Assembly: GCF_025403485.1 (NCBI RefSeq)
Contig: NZ_CP099966.1
Span: 4,772,501 to 4,836,500 of the forward strand
Source: Chryseobacterium paludis
Lineage (GTDB): Bacteria > Bacteroidota > Bacteroidia > Flavobacteriales > Weeksellaceae
Direction of reading: 5' to 3'
Length of the DNA: 64,000 nucleotides
Shown here: positions 9,901 through 16,511 of the stretch, in pieces
Layout: each line of letters opens with the position of its first letter
How positions within the stretch are numbered: the stretch's first letter is position 1
Notes under the pieces: model-generated
Databases searched by the model: none
The model's input: only the letters and a program-made list of their open reading frames with translations
Told to the model about the DNA's origin: nothing
Made by a program: the position numbers and the translations under genes

Positions 9901-10596
9901 AATAATAACCCCATTATGTTTATTGATCCTACTGGAATGACAATAGAAGATCCTGATGATCTAGTGAAAAAACAGAAAGAGATGTTAAAGGATACAAATA
10001 GTGCAATTCAACAATTTGTTAAAAGTGGGGGTATGGATGCTGATTTGGGAAATAAATTAATTTCTTTTAATGAAAAAGTTCTTGGAGAGATTTCAAGTCT
10101 AGAAAAGTCTGACCAGGTTTATAATGTTTCAGATGTTGGTACGGGGGAGAGTGGAATGTCATATGATGCTAGTAATGCTAAGGTAATTATAAAATCCGAA
10201 AATGATTATGGATTACTTGGACATGAATTAAAACATGCATACCAATTTGAAAAAGGAGAAACATCACTTGCAATTGATAACAAAAGCTATGGCAGTTTAT
10301 ATGATGTTAGTGATGAAACAGAAGCATACAATAGGGAGAGATATCATAAATCCGGTAGAGATTATATTGAAAAATCAAGTACATATGTTTGGAAGAACTC
10401 GGATGTACTAAAATTTGGTACTACAATGACTCCTCCGGCATATCAAACTTTACCAGCAGGTCCAATAAGTATTAACTCTAAAGAAGGTAAGGAATTAATA
10501 AAAAGAACAATAGAAGCTGGTAAATTAGGAGTTCCTGCTAAAGAAGTATATAAAGGATGGCAAAAAGACTATCAAAAAGGAAGTGAAAAAAAATAA
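6994..10596 (+). CDS. DUF6443/RHS repeat protein with C-terminal metallopeptidase-like toxin tip
   Basis: A 1200-residue protein with a signal peptide (MKKILIPIGALLMSGLVHAQ). Residues 20-150 resemble DUF6443 (VQYFDGLGRPKQVV, LYDGFGRQTRDYLP). YD repeats follow up to about residue 800, then a Ser-Gly linker near 806-815, then the RHS core (YKDHLGNVRISF, YYPFGMNH, YKYNGKELQE, YGARMYMADIGRWGVVDPLA) ending in FIDPTGM at 978-982. The tip, about residues 982-1200, is a new domain with GHELKHAYQ (H1077, E1078, H1081) and downstream DETEAYNRE (E1108, E1110). HExxH plus a downstream Glu is the layout of zinc metallopeptidases such as the M91 effector group. A polymorphic toxin is thus likely; substrate unknown. 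The downstream neighbour at 10604 is the natural immunity candidate. Confidence 0.85.
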   Translation: MKKILIPIGALLMSGLVHAQLSPTENYIYSKTYLDYNGTQPSKFSETVQYFDGLGRPKQVVNIKASPTGKDLVTPILYDGFGRQTRDYLPVPQQSTTGGAIYSQTPGLIDFPVGDPSGMYPGEKAFSEKKLEESPLDRLLEQKQVGTAWNDKPVRFEYGTNVASEVKKYVTVTTPANGTTSSAIGSTTATYGANQLYKTTVTDEDGNKTIEFKNGKGQVLLVRKVINASESADTYYVYNEYNQLAFVIPPKASVVANVNTVLGSLCYIYRYDGRNRLALKKLPGKTWEYMVYDKQDRVIMTQDAVMGANKQWLFTKYDQFGRPAYTGIYTSTQAYGLVGREVEQTKADAAGSNNVARTASVGFNVGGRGVYYDNTASTSYPNSITSLLSINYYDTYPVYGFNPTFPTNILGIPVMTDNSTGNSVSTKSLPVMSMVRNIEDTNWTSNYTYYDNKGRAIGTHSVNHLGGYTRTETELDFAGIAKRTNTTHLRKLGEIGVSIQERFVYDAQNRLKQHYHQVNSGAEELLTDNSYNELSQLNNKKVGNNLQSIDYSYNIRGWLTDINKNQMSVANLEGKLFSYKIKYNQKEGVTNPDSVLFPGKNVEAKYNGNIAEVDWRAVEAIGANPSLTPKRYGYVYDKLNRLTAGYYQNPNNPNSKENTESLTYDLNGNITNLYRTSVLQGTIATKIDDLEYTYLGNQAISIKDNSGNSTGYEGTAGLPITYDLNGNMQTMADKSISGIAYNHLNLPDQLAIDKGTQVAEISTKYSANGMKLRKENYTSSSGVAGTTWSKVVTDYLDGFQYVNQTSSGGGSGGGSTEMMMDKLETSRALEMEAYSVEPVSAMVGLESKNPELQFFPTAEGFYDYTKDQYIYQYKDHLGNVRISFGRNSAGALEITDANDYYPFGMNHLKTGNSFFSPSAYKNYKYNGKELQETSMYDYGARMYMADIGRWGVVDPLAEIYPSTSPFNYCNNNPIMFIDPTGMTIEDPDDLVKKQKEMLKDTNSAIQQFVKSGGMDADLGNKLISFNEKVLGEISSLEKSDQVYNVSDVGTGESGMSYDASNAKVIIKSENDYGLLGHELKHAYQFEKGETSLAIDNKSYGSLYDVSDETEAYNRERYHKSGRDYIEKSSTYVWKNSDVLKFGTTMTPPAYQTLPAGPISINSKEGKELIKRTIEAGKLGVPAKEVYKGWQKDYQKGSEKK

Positions 10597-10603
10597 TGTA
10601 ATC

Positions 10604-11200
10604 ATGAAAAAAAAAATTAACCTATGTTTCATTTTAATGTCAATTTGTATTTTTTCACAAAGTAAATCAGGTGTATATTCATATAAAGCACCTCATTATT
10701 TTGAAAGTATAAATTTATTAAAAAATGGAACTTTTAAATATTACAAAAAAACAGAATTTTTAAAAGAGGAAATATTTGGAAATTGGCAGCTAAGAAATGA
10801 TAGTATACTCGTATTAGATAGTTATCCTCAAAAGTCAAAATTAAACGTTATTGAAGGATTAATAAAGAAAAAGAGGACCATTATTCATGTTAAAGATTTT
10901 AGTGACAATCCGTTTCACTATTATTTATATTCAATATCAACTCAAAATGACACAATTATTTATAAAGATCAATTTGAAACAACTATCATTAAGGAGAAGC
11001 CTATTTCTTTTTATTTAATAAGTTCAGAAGGTTTACATTCTCCTGTTTATAAGATCAAAGGAACAAGAAGTAATTTTTTCGATGTAAAATTTGAACGACA
11101 AAGGATATTTGAAAATGAGCAATGGAAGTTTTTAGAAAATAGTTTAATTCCCTTAGGTCTAGATGGTAAAAATTCAAATTATAAATTAGTAAAAGAATAA
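10604..11200 (+). CDS. Candidate periplasmic immunity protein, unknown family
   Basis: A 198-residue protein with a signal peptide (MKKKINLCFILMSICIFSQS). A GTG at 10583 in the same frame would overlap the RHS gene; I chose the ATG at 10604 because the signal peptide begins there. The mature part is rich in Lys, Phe, Tyr and Ile, with LKNGTFKYYKKTEFLKEE and GNWQLRNDSILVL, a pattern often seen in small secreted beta-rich proteins of this phylum. No known family is recognised. It follows the toxin-tipped RHS gene by seven bases and is followed by a strong terminator, so it ends the operon. By position it is the likely immunity protein, acting outside the cytoplasm; this is inference. Confidence 0.6.
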   Translation: MKKKINLCFILMSICIFSQSKSGVYSYKAPHYFESINLLKNGTFKYYKKTEFLKEEIFGNWQLRNDSILVLDSYPQKSKLNVIEGLIKKKRTIIHVKDFSDNPFHYYLYSISTQNDTIIYKDQFETTIIKEKPISFYLISSEGLHSPVYKIKGTRSNFFDVKFERQRIFENEQWKFLENSLIPLGLDGKNSNYKLVKE

Positions 11201-11207
11201 CCTACGC

Positions 11208-11240
11208 TGCCGCACGAATCGTTTCGTGTGGCATTTTTTA
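11208..11240 (+). terminator. Rho-independent terminator of the RHS operon
   Basis: A stem of TGCCGCACGAA against TTTCGTGTGGCA with a short loop (one G-T wobble) is followed by TTTTTT. It lies eight bases after the stop at 11200 and closes the operon. Confidence 0.85.
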
Positions 11241-11272
11241 TTAGCGATACAAAATTTATAAGTTATTGATTA

Positions 11273-11539
11273 ATAAGAACATGTAAATTATTACTTTCGA
11301 TAGGCTTCTTATCATCACTGATAATGTATGCTCAAAAGGACATTGAGTATAAATTTTTAACTAATAATCAGTACAAAAATAAAATCTACGAAAAGTTTGA
11401 AAGGCAGGAAGGTGATAAAATTTATGTTTGGCATAATGAAGAACAGGCATTTGAAAACGATCCATCGACAGCATTTACCGAATATTACTTACAGATAGAT
11501 TGTAAAGCTAAAACTAGTGTTTTAAAAACCATAATTTAA
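11273..11539 (+). pseudogene. Small secreted-protein gene with lost start codon
   Basis: The frame ending at 11539 contains a typical hydrophobic signal sequence (CKLLLSIGFLSSLIMYAQK), but no ATG, GTG or TTG precedes it; the nearest in-frame stop is at 11267 and the first suitable codon is ATA at 11273. The only ATG (11324) lies at the end of the signal sequence. The encoded 70-odd mature residues (KDIEYKFLTNNQYK, YVWHNEEQAFEND, YLQIDCKAKTS) match no family I know. I read it as a decayed or 3'-truncated small secreted gene, possibly an old immunity gene of the RHS locus. If ATA is used as a start the gene could still be live. Confidence 0.4.
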
Positions 11540-11720
11540 AAACTAAGTTTCTAAAGTTATTGAAAAAGTATTACAGTTGAAAAAGTAAAAAAGACATTTT
11601 AAAACAAATGTAAGTTTGTAATCTTTAGAAAAAATATAATTGTAAAATCTATTGATTTTATGATAATTGTGGAAAAGTCTTCTTTTGAATAAGGGAGACT
11701 TTTTTTTACATTTACATATT

Positions 11721-12709
11721 ATGAAATATGATAATGACTATATTAGAAAAGAAGCTGATGACAAACTGAAAGGTAAATTCAGAAATCTTTTTATGCAAAA
11801 TAATATAAAGTTAAAAGAACATTCGGGTTCAGCAGGAGAAGATAATGGAACAAACTTTTATTTTGACGTAACAAATGAAAATGAGGAACATATTTTTTTC
11901 ATTATAAATCAGAATAAAGGAACTTGTACGGATTTACAGATTAAGAATGAAGAGATATAAATTTTGGTAAAATATATCACAGAATTAGTCTAATAAACGC
12001 AATCAACTATTATACTGAATTTGACGAAGCAATAATTTTCACGATATGTGATTTGGCAAATAATAATATTTATTGGTATGATATACAAAATGATATTATT
12101 TTAAGAGACAGGATTTTAGAGCAAAAAAGTAATGATATTGACGCTAGTCAAATATATATACCAACGGAAAATATTTTGAATGAGAGTACATTTAATGATT
12201 TTCTTAATAAGATTGAAAATGCGAAATTAATTCAAATTCGAAAGAAAAATATTTTAAATGAAAATTACGAAGCTGATTATTCCAAAATAGAAACTGAAAT
12301 AAGTGAAAAACGTACTATTGATAAAATTGATTATACATTAAATTTATTTGAAGGAATAAAGGTTTTTCCTACAAAAGTAATTTGTAAATTATTGTCTTTT
12401 GGTGAATCTGACGATAGTAAAAGCCACATAAGTGGATTTAGTTTTTACACTTATAATGAAGAGTTCTTTAGTTTAATGGAAAAAGTAAAATTGTCAAATA
12501 ACCAATTTACATTAACAGATAATGAATCATTTGTCAATAATCAAAATGAAAAAATAAAAAATATAGTTTCTTTTTTACTAATAAATCATATTCACCATAT
12601 CTGGTGGAGAGGAAAAGAACAAAAAGAACAGATTTGTGTACATAAGTTTCATTATAATAAATGTAATTGTGAGAGATGTAGTTTAGGAAGATGTAAAAAA
12701 GTATTTTAA
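11721..12709 (+). pseudogene. Frameshifted gene, DUF4365-like layout with Cys-rich C-terminus
   Basis: Two adjoining frames look like one gene. The first starts at ATG 11721 (MKYDNDYIRKEADDKLKGKF) and stops at 11960 after INQNKGTCTDLQIKNEEI. The other frame reads through from 11951 (RDINFGKIYHRISLINAIN) and continues FDEAIIFTICDL and NIYWYDIQND to 12709, with no start codon at its beginning. Loss of one base near 11955-11962 would explain this. The order of acidic N-terminal block, Q-N-K strand and a YW strand recalls DUF4365, a nuclease-like family, but the match is weak. The end (ICVHKFHYNKCNCERCSLGR) has five Cys and two His and could bind zinc. AT-rich like its neighbours. Confidence 0.4.
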
Positions 12710-12794
12710 AATAATAGTATGAAAACTTACGACCTTAATTTTACCCCTTAGAGGTCATTGAACTTTTTATTTCCAATATTATATATGAAATTTA

Positions 12795-13433
12795 ATGGCA
12801 CAACAGAATTTTAAAATCGTCGAAACAAATTATAATCTTAATGATTATGAGTCAATTAGAAAGGATTTACTAAATTTTGAATTTTTTAGACAAAATCTAA
12901 ATACACATAGAACCTGTACTAAACACAAGGCAAAAGATGAATTTAGAGTTATGGCGAATGATAACAAGAAATTCTTTTTAATGATAGATAATGAGGAAAA
13001 TGCATTAGCTTTTTTAAATGCCGATGAAGCACTTGATTATGGATTATTGGAAACGGACTTTCAGGAGGAGATAGAAAAAATCACTTCAGAAAACATTGAG
13101 AAAAAAGCTGAAGAATTTTTAAACCGCTTTAATAAAAAATTCCAACTTGATGTCAATTATAATCCAAGCGAATCAGATATTGAGGAAATCGACAGGAGAG
13201 TAAAAAAGACTATCTGGGATAAGGAAAATCGTTTTCTATTAAATTTTTACATGATGGCGGTAACCAAAAGAAAATTCAATTTTTCTGAATGGAAGTTTGA
13301 AAAGATAAATACTTTTAATCCTTTTTATATTCCTCAATACGTTAGAAGGAATGGTTCTTTTAACACTTATTACGGTATTTTAAATCCAAAGTCAAGAAAA
13401 TACTTTGATTTCAAACAGTATATAGGGCTATAA
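12795..13433 (+). CDS. Hypothetical protein
   Basis: A 212-residue soluble, charged protein (MAQQNFKIVETNYNLNDYES) without signal peptide or membrane segment. The middle is strongly helical and acidic (DFQEEIEKITSENIEKKAEE) and the C-terminal 60 residues are aromatic and basic (FYIPQYVRRNGSFNTYYG). I do not recognise a family. It lies 85 bases after the frameshifted gene, on the same strand, in the AT-rich stretch downstream of the RHS operon. An orphan immunity protein or remnant of a defence or toxin cassette is possible but unsupported. Confidence 0.55.
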   Translation: MAQQNFKIVETNYNLNDYESIRKDLLNFEFFRQNLNTHRTCTKHKAKDEFRVMANDNKKFFLMIDNEENALAFLNADEALDYGLLETDFQEEIEKITSENIEKKAEEFLNRFNKKFQLDVNYNPSESDIEEIDRRVKKTIWDKENRFLLNFYMMAVTKRKFNFSEWKFEKINTFNPFYIPQYVRRNGSFNTYYGILNPKSRKYFDFKQYIGL

Positions 13434-13589
13434 AAGATATTAATTGCCACAAAGCAGGCGATAATATATTACAGAAGAGTGACGAGGGTTTTAAAGACAA
13501 ACCGAAATTTAAAATTATGTATATACAAAATATAGAAAAGAAATATGAGATAATTACTAAAAAAAGAGCCCACGCCGTTGTATATACTA
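13434..13589. other. Gap without a recognisable gene
   Basis: About 155 bases of AT-rich DNA between the hypothetical gene and the transposase-like remnant. No frame of useful length, hairpin terminator or promoter consensus was seen. Confidence 0.5.
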
Positions 13590-13860
13590 TTAAGTATTCA
13601 GTGAGTGTTCATGACCGCAACTTGTGGATGTACAAGTACCCTCGTAATTTTTTTCCAGTTTTCCAATGATTAATTCGATACCAGCCATTTCTGCTTTGTA
13701 TTTTATTTTGGTCTGCAATTCCTATCTTCTCTTCCTGATTTTTAAGAATAAGTGTGCCCGGCTGTTGTTTGATGCAGAAATCGATATGCCTCCTGCTGTA
13801 CAAATGAAGCCCATGACTTACATACCTGCTTTCCAAATTCTCTGTTTTATAAAGAGCCCT
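13590..13860 (-). pseudogene. Decayed transposase remnant, possibly TnpB family
   Basis: Read on the minus strand, one frame gives YSRRHIDFCIKQQPGTLILK followed by NQEEKIG, recalling the RuvC-like SR-xx-IDFxxK-xx-GTxxLxN part of IS200/IS605 OrfB (TnpB) proteins. About 20 codons later a second frame gives LQTKIKYKAEMAGIELIIGK, then CTSTSCGHEH and a stop at 13590. KIKYKAEMAGIEL and a C-T-S-x-x-CG motif are what TnpB shows just before and in its zinc finger. The switch of frame and a stop codon upstream (around 13870) mark it as dead. The resemblance was judged by eye on short segments, so the family is tentative. Confidence 0.35.
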
Positions 13861-13933
13861 TTGTTTCTGTTAGCTCTTTTCCGGAACGTGCATAGGCAAT
13901 GCCGGTTTGAATCCTTTTTCGACTTGCCTGCAT

Positions 13934-14026
13934 AATCACCTGGGTGGGTATACAAAAACAGAGACAGAACTTTATTTTGCAGGGTACCTAAACAGTACAA
14001 AGTCTATCATAAAAGGCTTTCTATAG
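13934..14026 (+). pseudogene. Fragment of an RHS/DUF6443 gene
   Basis: The frame reads NHLGGYTKTETELYFAGYLN before a stop at 14024. This aligns without gaps to NHLGGYTRTETELDFAGIAK in the intact RHS protein (about residues 465-484, nucleotides 8383 onward); the DNA is roughly four fifths identical over 51 bases. No other RHS sequence is left on either side. It shows that a second RHS gene, or a displaced copy, once existed here. Confidence 0.7.
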
Positions 14027-14371
14027 ATATAGAAAGCATCATCACTCAGACATTTAAAAGAAAAAAAAGCGGACAACTTGGTGGCTTTTATTAATAAATA
14101 TAGGGACAAATCCGGGACTGCTTTTCACAAACCCCAATTAGCTTATTATTTTGTAAGTCTCTCTTAAAATCTTCCTAATGCTGGTGTATTCTATGACAAA
14201 TTTTAATGAAACATTTTTAAATATAAATTGATCTATAAGGGCTCTCATAATCTTGAGGTTTTTTTAATTATAAAATTTGAGACATTTATAGCCAAACAAT
14301 ACTACATTTTACTTTCTACATTCATTAAAGCCTTATTGCTTTATAACTTTATTCACTTATGTAATGAAAAA
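14027..14371. other. Gap with no convincing gene
   Basis: AT-rich DNA downstream of the RHS fragment, full of stops in all frames. It may contain further decayed RHS sequence, but I could not align any. No terminator or promoter was recognised. Confidence 0.45.
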
Positions 14372-14659
14372 ATGGAAAAAGAAAATAGTGTAAATGATAG
14401 GGTAGAAAAAGTAAAAGATACTTTACTGGTATTAAACAATACGATCAATACCATCGGACTTGTTCAGGGTGTTGATAAAGAAGGCAATCTCAAAGAAGTT
14501 TTACCTAGAAATACAGATTCCCAACAAATGATCAGTATTGATGCCGATGAAGGCTCATTCACCAGTTTCTTTACGGATTTTTACAGTCAGCTTAAAAACC
14601 CTTCTGATTTCTCCCCCTTGCTGGCGCGAGCGTCACGCTCGTGTCCGAATAAAGATTAA
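14372..14659 (+). pseudogene. Small gene whose 3' end is replaced by a REP sequence
   Basis: From ATG 14372 the frame gives MEKENSVNDRVEKVKDTLLV, NTINTIGLVQGVDKEGN and SFTSFFTDFYSQLKNPSDFS. The last residues (PLLARASRSCPNKD) are simply the translation of the GC-rich REP sequence at 14611-14646 and do not look like native protein. I infer that the gene was cut by the REP/RAYT element and now ends in foreign sequence. The family is unknown; the remaining part is soluble and helical. A longer upstream frame exists from 14228, but the ATG at 14372 starts the plausible sequence. Confidence 0.45.
14611..14646 (+). repeat. REP sequence, left copy
   Basis: Contains CGAGCG-TCA-CGCTCG, a perfect six-base stem with three-base loop, inside a 35-base unit also found reversed at 14915-14949. 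It is GC-rich in very AT-rich surroundings. Confidence 0.8.
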
Positions 14660-14669
14660 TCTATAAATA

Positions 14670-14702
14670 AATCCGGGAAGGTATACTTTCTCGGATTTTT
14701 AT
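14670..14702 (+). terminator. Hairpin terminator
   Basis: AATCCGGGAAG pairs with CTTTCTCGGATT (one bulge and one mismatch), followed by a run of five T. It lies just after the REP-truncated gene and probably ended the original gene. Confidence 0.55.
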
Positions 14703-14748
14703 TAGCTATGTTTTTAGAATTATACAAATACTATTTCTTTAGAATTAA

Positions 14749-14904
14749 GTAATATTAAAGGTTTTTGAACAAAAATTAAATTACACCCATCAGAATCCTA
14801 TTGAACGTGGTTTTGTAACAGAGCCTTATGCATGGAAATATAGTAGTGCAAGAAATTACTATAATGATGATCAGGAAATTTTGGAAATAGAGTTAAATTT
14901 GTAA
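14749..14904 (+). pseudogene. C-terminal stub of a REP-associated tyrosine transposase (RAYT)
   Basis: The open stretch reads VFEQKLNYTHQNPIERGFV, then PYAWKYSSARNYYNDDQ, ending EIELNL and stop. The KLxYIHxNPxxxGxV and WxYSSARxY signatures are the C-terminus of RAYT/TnpA-REP (Y1 HUH transposase) proteins. The catalytic HUH and Tyr regions are absent; nothing before 14749 continues the frame. The stub lies between two inverted REP copies, the expected substrates of such an enzyme, so this is a deleted REP-RAYT unit. Confidence 0.8.
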
Positions 14905-14914
14905 TTAATGAATA

Positions 14915-14949
14915 GGCAACGAGCGTGACGCTCGCGCCAGCGTGGGGAG
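14915..14949 (-). repeat. REP sequence, right copy (inverted)
   Basis: Reverse complement of the unit at 14611-14646 with few mismatches; core CGAGCG-TGA-CGCTCG. It flanks the RAYT stub on the other side. Confidence 0.8.
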
Positions 14950-14995
14950 ATAATAGTAAATAATCTAGATTTCAAATACAATCAAGAGCATCATT

Positions 14996-15328
14996 ATGGA
15001 AACCAATAAAATGATAAACCAATTAAATTTTTTATTTGAAAGGTTAGACTTTAAAACAGTATCAACTTCAGATAATAATGATTTTAGAACATTAGCGCAT
15101 AGTTTCTTCACACAGATAAACAAACTTAGAGATGAAGGCTTGATTTTAAATGATGATTTTAAAAAATTGATCAATGATAAACATATTGAATATGATGATG
15201 ATAATTATGGAAGTGATCCACTTTTTGAAGAAAGAATGCAGCATATTCTCTCTGAATTAACAGGATTCTGCTCACCTCCTTGGTTTTGGAGCACGCCATT
15301 TGATGAATATCTGGCTAATAAATGGTAA
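14996..15328 (+). CDS. Hypothetical protein
   Basis: A 110-residue soluble acidic protein starting METNKMINQLNFLFERLDF and ending PPWFWSTPFDEYLANKW. No family is recognised. It is short, has no signal peptide, and begins 46 bases after the right REP copy, so its upstream region may have been rearranged. Small acidic proteins of this type are common as orphan immunity proteins at RHS loci; nothing in the sequence proves that here. Confidence 0.5.
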   Translation: METNKMINQLNFLFERLDFKTVSTSDNNDFRTLAHSFFTQINKLRDEGLILNDDFKKLINDKHIEYDDDNYGSDPLFEERMQHILSELTGFCSPPWFWSTPFDEYLANKW

Positions 15329-15404
15329 TATCAGGTCGATTTTGTTATTGATATAAGTTCGTCTCTTAGTAATGGGAAAAGAAAGATAGATAAACTATAA
15401 TCTT

Positions 15405-15755
15405 ATGAGAAAAATAAAAATAATTACGAATACTATATCTATTTTATTACTAGCATATCTACTGGTGGATTTAGTTTTCTTTAGAATAAACACAATGCCT
15501 ATTCTAACTCAAATCAAGCATGATGATTTTATTAAAGAAGCTGAAAATATAAAGGATTTAGCTAAATCTAAAACGGAACTAAAAAAATGGATCAATGAGA
15601 GATATCGTTCTGCGTATTCGCAGAATGATTTAAATGTGAGATACCTCTATATTGTTGTTTCCTTATTTTTAATAAATGTTTTTAACACCTTATTTAACGG
15701 TAGAAATAAGCATAAATATACGGAATCCAAAAAAGTGAATAAGTTTTCAAGATAA
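15405..15755 (+). CDS. Hypothetical membrane protein
   Basis: A 116-residue protein with two predicted membrane segments, about residues 5-25 (IITNTISILLLAYLLVDLVF) and 82-98 (YLYIVVSLFLINVFNTLF). The loop between them is charged and would face one side of the membrane; the tail is basic. No family is recognised. It lies 76 bases after the previous small gene on the same strand. Confidence 0.5.
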   Translation: MRKIKIITNTISILLLAYLLVDLVFFRINTMPILTQIKHDDFIKEAENIKDLAKSKTELKKWINERYRSAYSQNDLNVRYLYIVVSLFLINVFNTLFNGRNKHKYTESKKVNKFSR

Positions 15756-15866
15756 GTAGAATGGGAAGGGAATGAGCATGACAATGTTTCTAAGTTTTTA
15801 ACAAAGGAATATTTATTTTTAGGGTAGTTAATAATCCACAATAAAACGACAAACCACAATTTTCTT

Positions 15867-15874
15867 TATATTTG
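15867..15874 (+). promoter_or_regulatory. TAnnTTTG promoter box of the XRE gene
   Basis: TATATTTG lies 24 bases upstream of the ATG at 15898, a distance suited to a Bacteroidetes -7 box. No good TTTG box was seen at the -33 position. Confidence 0.5.
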
Positions 15875-15897
15875 TACAAAGCACATTTAAGATCACT

Positions 15898-16260
15898 ATG
15901 GAAAAGCTAAAAAGTCTAAGAAAGCAAAGAGGATATACTCAGGAATACATGTCGAACATCTTATCAACAGATGTTTCTAATTACTGCAGAAAGGAAAATG
16001 GAGATGTGAAAATATATGATGATGAATGGGAAAAACTGGCTAAAGCTTTAGAAGTTCCAGTGGAAGAAATTAAGGAAGAAAGAACTCCTGCTGTAGTGCA
16101 GAATAATGAAAACTTTAGTGATAATGCTGCAGGGATAAATTACAATTACTATAACGTTCCCAATCAGATCATGGATAACCTACAGGATTATATTAAAATG
16201 CTGAAAGAACAGGTTGAATTCCTGAAACAGGAATTGGAGAAATCGAGATCTGAAAAATAA
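15898..16260 (+). CDS. XRE-family helix-turn-helix regulator with C-terminal coiled coil
   Basis: A 120-residue protein. Residues 1-60 form an HTH_3/XRE domain (MEKLKSLRKQRGYTQEYMSN, then YCRKENGDVKIYDDEWEKLA and ALEVPVEEI). Residues 85-118 (IMDNLQDYIKMLKEQVEFLK and QELEKSR) are a strong coiled coil, probably for dimerisation. Between them lies an Asn-rich linker. Such regulators are frequent in Chryseobacterium accessory regions. The targets are unknown; autoregulation or control of the neighbouring orphan genes is a guess. Confidence 0.8.
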   Translation: MEKLKSLRKQRGYTQEYMSNILSTDVSNYCRKENGDVKIYDDEWEKLAKALEVPVEEIKEERTPAVVQNNENFSDNAAGINYNYYNVPNQIMDNLQDYIKMLKEQVEFLKQELEKSRSEK

Positions 16261-16511
16261 TTTGTTATTAAAATAACTGATCATAAAACAAATGCTGCTT
16301 CATCATGGAGTGGTATTTTTTGTTAACTATATTAATGTGTTTTAATTATGGCAAAATAAACCGATTCAAAAAATTTTCCTCAATTTATTGCTCGGAATAA
16401 TAAAACACAAAGTTTGCTAACAGTTCAAGAAGTCTTTAACCTCATTAAAGAAGAAAGAAAATTTCTAGGCAATTATGGGTATTAAAAAAGCTACGTAAAA
16501 AACAAATAATT
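16261..16511. other. Intergenic stretch
   Basis: About 250 AT-rich bases between the XRE gene and the lipoprotein gene. I see no RNA gene, terminator with a clear stem, or TAnnTTTG box. Confidence 0.4.

Noticed and set aside
10583-10603. GTG start for the immunity candidate
   Set aside because: It overlaps the RHS gene and precedes the signal peptide; the ATG at 10604 is better.
13666-13935. Plus-strand frame of 89 codons with hydrophobic residues
   Set aside because: The opposite strand gives the better transposase-like reading and the plus frame has no family or start context.
11201-14950. Integrated prophage or conjugative element
   Set aside because: No integrase, att-like tRNA end, structural phage or transfer genes; only RHS and REP/transposase relics.
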